From UBA7672 sp965229115 (GTDB taxonomy: Bacteria > Pseudomonadota > Alphaproteobacteria > Caulobacterales > Hyphomonadaceae), in the NCBI GenBank assembly GCA_965229115.1, contig CBDDIR010000003.1, positions 1,302,001 to 1,366,000 on the forward strand: a stretch of DNA of 64,000 nucleotides, read 5' to 3'. Each line of letters opens with the position of its first letter. Position 1 is the first letter of the stretch. Both the position numbers and the translations under genes were made by a program. This document shows, piece by piece, positions 35,023-43,438 of the stretch. Under the pieces are notes generated by a model. It was not told where the DNA came from. It was given only the letters and a program-made list of their open reading frames with translations, and searched no databases.

Positions 35023-37281
35023 TTAATCGGTATCAGCGTCCGAAACGCCGCCCAGGCCGGTCAGGACGAACAGGAAGCGGATCGATTCGGAAGGGCCCAG
35101 GGTGCGGTCGCGGCCGCCGGAGCGTTCATAGGCGATCTGGAACCAGGAGCATTCGTCCTGGTAGGAGATGCCCAGGGCGAGGCGGATGTCCTCTTTTTCC
35201 GTGATGTTGCGGGTCTGCTCGACGATGGCGGACCATTGGTCGGTGATCTTGAACTTGCCGTTAAGGGCGATGCCCTCGTCCTTGATGCCGGAGGCGTTCT
35301 CGGCGATCTGGAAATAGCGGGCTGAGCCGCTGACGCGCCAGATGTTGGCGCCGGCATCCACGTCCATCCGCTTGACGGTGTATTCGTCATCCATGCGGAA
35401 GCGGGCGCCGGCGTTGAAGATATTGCCCAGGTCGGCCCGCACGGAGGCGACGTAGTCGGACTCTTCGCCGGCGAGGTTGCTGAGGTCGTTGAAGGCCGGG
35501 TCTGCATCCTCGCGCCAGCGCTTGCCGACGAGGGTGGAGAGCTCGATGTCCTTGCCGATCTTGGCGGTAGCGTTGACGCCAATCGACATGCGGGCGCCGC
35601 CTTCCCACAGGTCGTAATTGCTGACCGCGTTGGGACGGAAGAGGTTGGTTTCGTCGGCTTCGAAGACGAGGGAGTCTTCGTTCGGCACGCCGTCGGTGTT
35701 GGCGTTGGGCGAGCCGTAAGCTACCATCGCGATCGGCTCGACAATGATGTCCATGTTCTTGCCGCGATTGATCAGCGGGTAGCTGACCTGTGCGCCGGCG
35801 ACGCCGAGGATGCGTGTGATGTCTTTCTGGCCGCCTGCAGTGCCGTCGTCGATGCGATAGACATCGCCACGGCCGAGGCCGAACGGTTCGAACACGAAGC
35901 CGGGGCCGACGATGTACTGGGCGCGCCAGTCTGCGCTGGCAGTGGCGCGGGCGCTGTCGAGGCTGGTCGAGGGGCTGCCTGCGGGCTGTGTGCCGGGCAG
36001 GGTTGCTGCGAGGTCGCGGAACAGGGCGACGGCGCTGAAATCAGCTGCGAGCTGGCCGCCGGTGGGGCCGAAGTCGAACACTTTCTCGGCGAACACGGAC
36101 GGTGCAATCTTCGGGATGCGTGCGTCGTCTTCGCCTTCGCGCAAGCCCTGGAAGATGAATGTCGCTGCTTCGAAGTAGAAATCAGGCTGCTGCCCGGTGG
36201 TGTACACCTGCGTGAGAAGCTGGCGCGGCTGGCTGCCGACGAGACCGCGAAGATCGTCTTCGCCATCGATGTTGTAGCGCTTGTCGTAGAGGTCGTCGCT
36301 CTGACGCTCGACGCCGAAGCCCCAGCGCCAGTCCTCGTTGATGTTGAAGAGGCCCGAGCCGTAGAGGTGGCTGCGCCATGTCTTGTCGCCGAACTTCTCG
36401 CCGTCGGAGTTGAACTCCTGTTCGTAGGTGAAGCTGCTTTCGGCCGAGACGTAGCCCGAGAAGAAGCGCTTGCGGTAATCGACCTTCACCAGCGGGTTCA
36501 CTTCGGCCGAGACCATCGGCGAGATGGTCATGTCCTGCGAGGGGTCGATGGCGAGATAGTAGGGCTGTTCGTAGAAGAAGCCGATCTTGGACGAGATGCC
36601 GAGGTCTGGCGTCATCAGGCCGGAGCGGCGTTCGGAGTTCGGGTCGGGGTGGGCGAACCATGGGATGTAGATGACCGGTACGCCAACGACCTCCAGAACG
36701 GCGTCGTTGTAGGTGATCATCTGGTCTTCCTGGTCCAGCATCGCGCGGCGCGAGCGGAGGACCCAGGTTGGCGTTTGACCTTTTTCTTCGCAGATCGGGC
36801 AGTTGGTATAGACGACCTGATCGAGTGCGTTCTTCGTGCCGTCGGTACGGATCGCGGACGATGAGGTGATCAGGCCGTTGTTGAGCAGGCGGGCCGAGAA
36901 CTTGGTCGCAAAACCGTTGCGGATGTTTTCGTCGGCTTCGATCTCGTCGGCGAACTGGACCTGTCCCGTGCCATCCGACAGCTGGACATTGCCCTGGGCG
37001 CGCATCGTTTCGGTGCGGCGATCATAGATGACGCGATCGGCCAGGATCGAGCGCTCGCCCACGCGGATTTCGACATTGCCGGACGCCGTTACGACCAGCG
37101 TTTCCTGGTCTTCCTCGATCGTGTCGGCTTGCAGGATGACGTCGTCCTGCTCTTCCTCGGTGGTGGAGGTGGCAGGGGTGGGGGCGGGCGGCGCAACGGG
37201 GGCCTGTTGCGCATAGGCGGCGCTGCCGGCCGTGATGGCGACAGCTGCGACAGACGCAAGGCAGGCTAGCCGCAACACCAT
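35023..37281 (-). CDS. lptD: LPS assembly protein LptD
   Basis: 752 residues from the ATG at 37281, following GGGAGAG; a frame extension to 37422 lacks signal features. Signal peptide about 1-24. A Pro/Thr/Glu linker precedes the OstA/LptA-like beta-jellyroll (about 45-170: NVEIRVGERSILADRVIYDRRTETMRAQGN in two pieces), then a large outer-membrane barrel. Cysteines occur in TNCPICEEK and near the C-terminus (DECSWFQIAY), consistent with the disulfide that links jellyroll and barrel. It inserts LPS in the outer leaflet with LptE. lptG lies 174 bp upstream. Confidence 0.95.
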   Translation of the reverse strand: MVLRLACLASVAAVAITAGSAAYAQQAPVAPPAPTPATSTTEEEQDDVILQADTIEEDQETLVVTASGNVEIRVGERSILADRVIYDRRTETMRAQGNVQLSDGTGQVQFADEIEADENIRNGFATKFSARLLNNGLITSSSAIRTDGTKNALDQVVYTNCPICEEKGQTPTWVLRSRRAMLDQEDQMITYNDAVLEVVGVPVIYIPWFAHPDPNSERRSGLMTPDLGISSKIGFFYEQPYYLAIDPSQDMTISPMVSAEVNPLVKVDYRKRFFSGYVSAESSFTYEQEFNSDGEKFGDKTWRSHLYGSGLFNINEDWRWGFGVERQSDDLYDKRYNIDGEDDLRGLVGSQPRQLLTQVYTTGQQPDFYFEAATFIFQGLREGEDDARIPKIAPSVFAEKVFDFGPTGGQLAADFSAVALFRDLAATLPGTQPAGSPSTSLDSARATASADWRAQYIVGPGFVFEPFGLGRGDVYRIDDGTAGGQKDITRILGVAGAQVSYPLINRGKNMDIIVEPIAMVAYGSPNANTDGVPNEDSLVFEADETNLFRPNAVSNYDLWEGGARMSIGVNATAKIGKDIELSTLVGKRWREDADPAFNDLSNLAGEESDYVASVRADLGNIFNAGARFRMDDEYTVKRMDVDAGANIWRVSGSARYFQIAENASGIKDEGIALNGKFKITDQWSAIVEQTRNITEKEDIRLALGISYQDECSWFQIAYERSGGRDRTLGPSESIRFLFVLTGLGGVSDADTD

Positions 37282-37455
37282 CACTCTCCCCTCGCAGACT
37301 GATTGCGAGCGACTCCCAGCTGGAAACCGATACGCAAAGGCAGGGGGGGCGTAAAGGCAATCAGCGGTTTTCCCCGAACCCCTTCGGCCAGAGCGGCGCC
37401 GGAGCCACAGGAAATGAACCAAACCCGCATTACGTTCAGGAAAGAACCTGCGTTT

Positions 37456-38604
37456 TCAGCCGTCTTCGATATGTGCCAGCAGGGTCAGAACGGCGAACAG
37501 GGCGAATAGCGGTGGGCACCAGGCGGCCGCTTCCGGGGGCGTGGCGCCCGACGCCGACATGCCAGCCGCCAGCCTTGTGACGAAGAACAGGACGAAGCCC
37601 GCCAATGCGCCTGCGCCGATCAGGCGGGACAAGCCCCCCGAGCGCGCCAGACGCAGACAAACCACGGCGCCGATCAGGGCCATTGCCAGCATCGAGAACG
37701 GGGTGGCGAGGAGGCCGTGATACCGCAGCACATAGGCATCGACCTCCATCCCGGCGGAGCGGCCGGCTTCAACGAAGGCGGGAAGATCCCAGAACGGGAT
37801 GGTCTTGGCGGAGGCGAAGCGCGTCAGCAGGGTATCGCTGCTGAGGTTTGTTGGCAGGGCGAGGTTGGCTGAGCGCCTGATGTCGCCGCCCGGCCGGTTT
37901 TCGACAACGCCGGTGAGCTGCCAGAAGCCGGGTGTGAGTTCGGCGCGCTCGGCGTCGATGCGGTGGGTGAAGACGCGGTCGGCGGGTCCGCCGGGTCCAG
38001 GGCGGAAGAACCAGAAGGTGACGTTCTCGATCGCCTCGCCGCGCCCGACAACTTCGCGGCCGTGGATGATGGCTTGTCCGTTGGGATTATCGCGCGCTGG
38101 ACCAGTCGCATCGTCATCGCTGCCGGCCATCAGGTCGCCCTGACTGAGCCAGACGCCGTTTTCCTCCGCCGGCGCATTGCCGAGCAGCCGTTCGCGTTCT
38201 GCCTGGAATTGCAGGTTGAGGCGCGTCGCGAGCGGATCAATGACGGTGACCATCGCCGCGCCGATCAGCACCGCGAGCAGCATTACGGGGCCGAGGAAGC
38301 GCCATGCCGACACGCCGGCGGCGCGGACGGCTGGGATCTCGCTGCGGCGGCTGAGCTGCGAGTAGGTGAGGATGGAGCCGACCAGCATGGCGAAGGGCAG
38401 GGTCTCCAGCATCAGGCCCGGCGTCTTCATCAGGGTGAGCTGGAAGGCCGTGCCGATGCCGATCTGCGTGCGGGCGCCGACGGTGCGGACCTGTTCGACG
38501 ACGTCGACCAGCAGGATGGCGAGCAGGATGATGCCCAGCGTCATCGCCAGCGAAATCAGGCATTGAAGGAAGATGTAGCGCTGGATGCGCCCCGCGATGA
38601 CCAT
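37456..38604 (-). CDS. lptG: LPS export ABC transporter permease LptG
   Basis: 382 residues with about six membrane segments: three N-terminal (MVIAGRIQRYIFLQCLISLA onward, including a segment near residue 60 and one near 105) and three C-terminal (about 290-375), around a periplasmic jellyroll. The coupling segment SRRSEIPAVRAAGVSAWR is typical. With LptF and the ATPase LptB (not in the window) it extracts LPS from the inner membrane. It starts one base after the lptF stop. Confidence 0.95.
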   Translation of the reverse strand: MVIAGRIQRYIFLQCLISLAMTLGIILLAILLVDVVEQVRTVGARTQIGIGTAFQLTLMKTPGLMLETLPFAMLVGSILTYSQLSRRSEIPAVRAAGVSAWRFLGPVMLLAVLIGAAMVTVIDPLATRLNLQFQAERERLLGNAPAEENGVWLSQGDLMAGSDDDATGPARDNPNGQAIIHGREVVGRGEAIENVTFWFFRPGPGGPADRVFTHRIDAERAELTPGFWQLTGVVENRPGGDIRRSANLALPTNLSSDTLLTRFASAKTIPFWDLPAFVEAGRSAGMEVDAYVLRYHGLLATPFSMLAMALIGAVVCLRLARSGGLSRLIGAGALAGFVLFFVTRLAAGMSASGATPPEAAAWCPPLFALFAVLTLLAHIEDG

Positions 38605-38605
38605 G

Positions 38606-39724
38606 TCAGGCCGCCTTCAGGCGCAGGCGCCTGCGCTTCAACGCCGGAACGATGAAGTAGAAGAAGCCGATCATGGCGATCACGACGATTGGCAGGATGT
38701 ACTGCAGGGCGTTCAGCTCCGGCTTGCCGGCGCCGGCCGCCTGGGTCTGGAATGCCAGAAGGCGCAGTAGCAGGGCGCCGCCCGACGCCATGGCGATCCG
38801 CTTGGCGTAGCCGCGCCGGTTGAAGTCGCCGCCGAGCACCGCGATGATCGCCAGCATCGCCATCGCGACATTGAGCAGCGGCGCCGCCATGCGCTGATGG
38901 CCTTCGGCGAGGAAGGCGTCTGCGTTCTTGACGTCGTAATAGTTGTTCATGTCCGGGAAGAAGAGCTCCGGCAGGAAGCGATCGGACTCCTCCATCACGA
39001 TCGCCTTCTGGTCGTTGATGAAGGCGCCGAGCTCCAGCGGAGACTGCTGGAAGGTCAGGGCTTCGAGCGCGCCGTTCGCCCGGATCTGCTGGCGTTGGCC
39101 ATCGCGCAGGATCAGGGTGGGCTTGCCCTCGACTTCGGAGATGAAGGCCGTCTTGGCGATGTAGGTGGCTTCGTTGCTGGGCTCGCGGCTGTCGTTGGCG
39201 ACGAGGAAGCTGATCTCCGAGCCGATCACCTGTCCGGCGAAGGTGGTGAGGCCCTTGCCGTGGCTCATGAAGGTGCCTTCGCGGACCAGCGAGGAGGCAA
39301 GATCAGTTGAGGCTTCCGAGACAGTCTGGCGAAGTTCCCGCGAGGCGGCGGGCTGTATCCACAGGTTGAGGCCAAGGTGAAGGATGGCGGCGAGCGTGGC
39401 GAGGCGAAGGACAGGCGAGGCGACCTGCCAGTTCGACATGCCCGATGCCTGGGAGACGACGATCTCGTTATCGCGGTGAGCGGCGTTGAGCGCCGCTGCA
39501 GTTGCGATGAAAAGGGCGATAGGCATCAGAAGGGAAATGATCTGGGGCGTCGCCAGCAGGGTGACCCAGAGATAGACCAGAACGGACTGGCGATTCTCGA
39601 CAATCAGGTCCAGCCGGTCCTGCGACAGGCCTTGCGTCAGCACGGCAATAAGAGCAAGACCGCCGACAATCGCCAGCAGGGTTCTCAACACGTTCTGAAA
39701 GAGATAGCGCTGAAACCCTGACAT
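38606..39724 (-). CDS. lptF: LPS export ABC transporter permease LptF
   Basis: 372 residues from the ATG at 39724; a TTG at 39736 would add four residues. Same topology as LptG: segments near the N-terminus (FQRYLFQNVLRTLLAIVGG), a periplasmic domain (about 125-260) and three C-terminal segments. AAHRDNEIVVSQASGMSNWQ is the coupling region. It is the first gene of the lptFGD-surA-pdxA-rsmA unit, divergent from pepA, the same gene pair as in E. coli. Confidence 0.95.
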   Translation of the reverse strand: MSGFQRYLFQNVLRTLLAIVGGLALIAVLTQGLSQDRLDLIVENRQSVLVYLWVTLLATPQIISLLMPIALFIATAAALNAAHRDNEIVVSQASGMSNWQVASPVLRLATLAAILHLGLNLWIQPAASRELRQTVSEASTDLASSLVREGTFMSHGKGLTTFAGQVIGSEISFLVANDSREPSNEATYIAKTAFISEVEGKPTLILRDGQRQQIRANGALEALTFQQSPLELGAFINDQKAIVMEESDRFLPELFFPDMNNYYDVKNADAFLAEGHQRMAAPLLNVAMAMLAIIAVLGGDFNRRGYAKRIAMASGGALLLRLLAFQTQAAGAGKPELNALQYILPIVVIAMIGFFYFIVPALKRRRLRLKAA

Positions 39725-39848
39725 GCGGAAACCCAAGGACGGCGCCGAGCGCCACGGTCTAGGCCTTTCGGGCCTGAGCCAGTGCTAACGAGGTCCGGGG
39801 CGTACGTCGATGACCAGATGTAGACAATAGTCAGGGCTGTTTATCCCC

Positions 39849-41324
39849 ATGCAGATCAAGTTTTCAGCGGAACCCACCGGCGATGCAGTCGCCTTCCTTG
39901 CCTATGAAGGCGACAAGGGCGTCGAGTTTGCCGCAGATCTCGACAAGGCTTCAGAGGCCGCTATCCGGCGCGCGGTTGCGGCCGGGCCGTTCAAGGGCGG
40001 GGCTGGGCAGGTTATCGAGATCCTGGCGCCGGAGTGGAATGACGCTTCGCGCGTGATGATCGTGGGCGTCGGCAAGAAGTCTGCTGCGAGCGATCTGGGC
40101 TGGCAGAAGGCTGCGGCCTCGCTGGTGAAGCGCTTGCTGATGAGCGGGGCGAAGTCGCTGGCGATCGTGGGCGCGCCGGATCGTGGCGTGGCGGCGAACC
40201 TGGCGTTTGGCGCACGGCTGGCAGCTTACCGTTTTGACACCTACCGTGTGAACCTGAAGGCCGAGAAGAAGCCGACCCTGACCAGCGTGTCGGTGGTGAC
40301 GGATAGCGCGGCGGGCGCCCGGTCGGACTACGCGCCGCTGGCGGCGAAGGCCGAGGGGATCGAGTTCGCGCGCAATCTCGTGTCAGAGCCGCCGAACGTG
40401 CTGCACCCGGAAAGCTATGCCGATCGCATCGAAGAGCTGTCGGAGCTGGGTCTCGAGATCGAAGTGCTCGACGTCGCGGCGATGACCAAGCTGGGCATGG
40501 GCTCGCTGCTGGGTGTCGGCCAAGGCTCGGTGCGGGGTTCGCGCCTGGTCGTGATGAAGTGGATGGGCGGCAAGGACAAGAAGGCGGCTCCGGTTGCTCT
40601 CATCGGCAAGGGCGTGACGTTCGATACGGGCGGTATCTCGCTGAAGCCGGGCCCGGGCATGCAGGACATGAAGGGCGACATGGGTGGCTCGGCCGCGGTC
40701 GTCGGCGCGATGATGGCGATCGCCAAGCGCAAGGCGAAGGCGAACGTTGTCGGCCTCGTGGGGCTCGTCGAGAACATGCCGGATGGCAATGCGCAGCGTC
40801 CGGGCGACATCGTGCGCTCGGCGGCTGGCAAGACGATCGAGATCCAGAACACGGATGCAGAAGGCCGTCTCGTGCTGTGCGACGTGCTCTGGTACGCGCA
40901 GAAGAAGTTCAACCCGAAGGCGATGGTCGATCTCGCCACGCTGACGGGCGCGATCATCATCTCGCTCGGCAACGAACATGCGGGCGTGTTCTCGAACAAT
41001 GATGATCTGGTCGCCAAGCTGACGGCGGCGGGCAAGGCAGAGGGTGAGCCGGTTTGGCGCCTGCCGCTTGGGCCGGGCTACGACAAGCAGATCGATTCAG
41101 AGTTCGCCGACATGCGAAATATCGGCAATGCCGGCAATGCGGGCTCGATCACGGCTGCGCAGTTCCTGCAGCGCTTTATCGACGAGGGCCGCGCGTGGGC
41201 TCACCTCGATATCGCGGGCACGGCCTGGAAGCCGGGCAATGACAATCCGCTCGAGCCGACCTGGGCGACGGGCTGGGGCGTGCGCATCCTCGACCGGATG
41301 ATCGCCGACAACTACGAGGACTAG
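39849..41324 (+). CDS. pepA: Leucyl aminopeptidase (M17 family)
   Basis: 491 residues. The active site is clear: GKGVTFDTGGISLKPGPGM, DMGGSAAV and NTDAEGRLVLCDVLWYA carry the two-metal ligands. The family length is about 500. It removes N-terminal amino acids in the cytoplasm. It is divergent from lptF and followed within 4 bp by holC, a conserved trio. Confidence 0.96.
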   Translation: MQIKFSAEPTGDAVAFLAYEGDKGVEFAADLDKASEAAIRRAVAAGPFKGGAGQVIEILAPEWNDASRVMIVGVGKKSAASDLGWQKAAASLVKRLLMSGAKSLAIVGAPDRGVAANLAFGARLAAYRFDTYRVNLKAEKKPTLTSVSVVTDSAAGARSDYAPLAAKAEGIEFARNLVSEPPNVLHPESYADRIEELSELGLEIEVLDVAAMTKLGMGSLLGVGQGSVRGSRLVVMKWMGGKDKKAAPVALIGKGVTFDTGGISLKPGPGMQDMKGDMGGSAAVVGAMMAIAKRKAKANVVGLVGLVENMPDGNAQRPGDIVRSAAGKTIEIQNTDAEGRLVLCDVLWYAQKKFNPKAMVDLATLTGAIIISLGNEHAGVFSNNDDLVAKLTAAGKAEGEPVWRLPLGPGYDKQIDSEFADMRNIGNAGNAGSITAAQFLQRFIDEGRAWAHLDIAGTAWKPGNDNPLEPTWATGWGVRILDRMIADNYED

Positions 41325-41328
41325 GGGC

Positions 41329-41796
41329 ATGCCGGCCGCGGAGTGGTGGTTCTACCACATCGAGCATACCTCGCTCGACGCGGCCATCGCCCCGCTGGTC
41401 GAGAAATGCCTCGAGCGCAAATGGCGCGTCGTGATCGTGGGGCATGAGGATACGCTGGAGCGTCTGAACAAGGCACTCTGGACGTTCCGCGAGGACTCGT
41501 TCCTGCCGCACGGGCGCACCAAGACGGATGCTGCCAGGCATCCGGTACTGCTGTCGACGGAAGCCACATCCGTCAACGGCGCGAAGGTGGCGCTGTTGCT
41601 TGATGGCTCGGACGTTGCGACCGAAACATTCGAGCGCGCGATGGTCGTGTTCGACGGCGGCGATGAAACTGCACGCGCAAAGGCGCGCCAGCAGTACAAG
41701 GCCGCGACCGACAATGGCGGCAAGGCCCGCTACTTCCAGCAGGAACGCGGCGGCGCCTGGAAGGAATTCAAACGCGAGACGCCGGCGGCGCAATAG
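41329..41796 (+). CDS. holC: DNA polymerase III subunit chi
   Basis: 155 residues. The chi signature EWWFYHIEHTSLDAAIAPLVEKC and the LWTFREDSFLPHGR segment match HolC. It connects the clamp loader to single-stranded DNA-binding protein. It starts 4 bp after pepA, as in other Proteobacteria. Its C-terminus (NGGKARYFQQERGGAWKEFKR) is the usual basic tail. Confidence 0.95.
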   Translation: MPAAEWWFYHIEHTSLDAAIAPLVEKCLERKWRVVIVGHEDTLERLNKALWTFREDSFLPHGRTKTDAARHPVLLSTEATSVNGAKVALLLDGSDVATETFERAMVVFDGGDETARAKARQQYKAATDNGGKARYFQQERGGAWKEFKRETPAAQ

Positions 41797-41873
41797 CAAG
41801 CGCTTACGGAGGCTGGTCAGCCTCTATAATCCCCCTATGTTGTAATCATCGTCGATGGTTCTTGGGGGACTCG

Positions 41874-43433
41874 ATGCTGCGCCGTCATTTCATCGCGGGA
41901 GTTGCATCGGGAGCCGCGCTCGCTGGCTTGCCGTTAGCTCATGCGCAGGCAAAGCCCGGGCGGTGGATGCGGCTGGAGAGCCCGCACTTCGTTTATTTCG
42001 CAACGGGCGACGAGCAGAAGGCGCGCAATGAAGTTGCAGCTCTGGAGCGCTATCGCACGCTGCTGGAGGGTCTGATCCCGCGCGAGACGCGCAGCGAGCG
42101 CAAGTTGACGGTCTATGCCGCGGGGAATGTCGGCGACCTCAATCGGATCCGGCCTGGCGTGCACGCGGATATAGCTGGTTTCTATAATGCGTCCGTCGAG
42201 CATGTGTCTGCGACGACAGCGCCGTTCCGTGCCTTCGAGCGCCAGAAGGACATGATGCGCCACGTGCGGGCGATGGATGCGCAGGTCATCCTGTTTCACG
42301 AATATGCGCACCACTTCATGAAGGCCAATCTCGAGAAGGCGTTTCCGGATTGGTATAGCGAAGGCTTTGCCGAGTTCGTGAGTACGGCGGACTTTACCGA
42401 TGAAGGCGTGTGGATCGGCAAGTTCACCAACCTACGGGGCCAGTGGCTGGGCAATGGAGACTGGCTGTCGATCGACAAGTTCTTCACGCGCAAGGGGCTG
42501 AATCGCAATCAGACGCAGATGTACTATGCGCAGGCGTGGCTGGCGGTGCACTACATGTTCACCCACCCCGAGCGAGCGCGCGCGTTCGACCGCTATGCGA
42601 TGGCGATCTCGAGCGGGGATGATCCTGTCGCGGCGTTCCAGCCTGCATTCGGCATTACGGTGCAGGAGTTCGACAAGGAGTTGCGCGATTACAAGCGCGA
42701 GAAATTGTCGATCTTCCAGCTTGCCGAGAAGAAGGTGGATCATGCGAGCGCAATCACGGTTCAACGCCTGTCTGCGGCTGCGAATGAACTGTTGGCGTCG
42801 ATGGCGTTCATCCGCAGCGTGCCGTTGATAAATCAAGCCAAGGACACGGTGGCGCATGTTCGCAAGGAAGCTGCGAAATTTCACGATGATCCATTTGCGA
42901 TCGAGGCGCTGGCGACGGTCGAGCTCTGGTATGGCGAGCCGGCCAAGGCGCGGGAGCTGGCCGACAAATTGATTGCGCTCAATCCAGCTCGGGCGGAGAC
43001 GCAGCATCTGAGCGGCTTGTGCGACCTGCGCGCCGGATATGCGAACAATGACATCGAACTGTTCAAGCGCGCCCGCGGGAGTTTTGCCGAAGCCCACAGG
43101 CAGGACAAGACGATGGCAGTCAGCCTGTTCCGCTACATTGAATGCCTGGCCCGCATTGAAGGAGGCTTTACGCAGCACATGCTGGACGTGGCGCTGGAAG
43201 CCCACCGGCTGGATCCACAGGTGGTCGTGATCAAGATTCTCGCTGCGCAGGGCCTGATACAGCACAAGCGCTGGAAAGAAGCAGAAGTCCTTCTAAGCGC
43301 ACTGATGATGGAGCCGCATGAGGCCGACTCCAACGGCAGGATACGAACCCTGATGGAAGCAGCCAGGGCTCAGCAGGCGACGCCGCTGATCTTCTATGCG
43401 TCGGCGCCGTCGATGGAGCATCGCCCGGAATAA
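41874..43433 (+). CDS. Tat-signal HExxH protein with TPR-like C-terminus
   Basis: 519 residues from the ATG at 41874 (TGGGGGACT upstream). The N-terminus MLRRHFIAGVASGAALAG resembles a twin-arginine signal ending in AHA-QA. A zinc-metallopeptidase-like motif HEYAH lies at residues 142-146, followed about 22 residues later by YSEGFAEF, the arrangement of gluzincin-type enzymes (third ligand Glu). From about residue 275 the protein is helical with TPR-like repeats (ALATVELWYGEPAKARELAD and ILAAQGLIQHKRWKEAEVLL). It probably acts in the periplasm after folding in the cytoplasm. The substrate is unknown. It is downstream of holC by 77 bp. Confidence 0.75.
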   Translation: MLRRHFIAGVASGAALAGLPLAHAQAKPGRWMRLESPHFVYFATGDEQKARNEVAALERYRTLLEGLIPRETRSERKLTVYAAGNVGDLNRIRPGVHADIAGFYNASVEHVSATTAPFRAFERQKDMMRHVRAMDAQVILFHEYAHHFMKANLEKAFPDWYSEGFAEFVSTADFTDEGVWIGKFTNLRGQWLGNGDWLSIDKFFTRKGLNRNQTQMYYAQAWLAVHYMFTHPERARAFDRYAMAISSGDDPVAAFQPAFGITVQEFDKELRDYKREKLSIFQLAEKKVDHASAITVQRLSAAANELLASMAFIRSVPLINQAKDTVAHVRKEAAKFHDDPFAIEALATVELWYGEPAKARELADKLIALNPARAETQHLSGLCDLRAGYANNDIELFKRARGSFAEAHRQDKTMAVSLFRYIECLARIEGGFTQHMLDVALEAHRLDPQVVVIKILAAQGLIQHKRWKEAEVLLSALMMEPHEADSNGRIRTLMEAARAQQATPLIFYASAPSMEHRPE

Positions 43434-43438
43434 CGTAA

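Noticed and set aside
37282..37422. N-terminal extension of LptD
   Set aside because: The ATG at 37281 is followed by a proper signal peptide and preceded by GGGAGAG.
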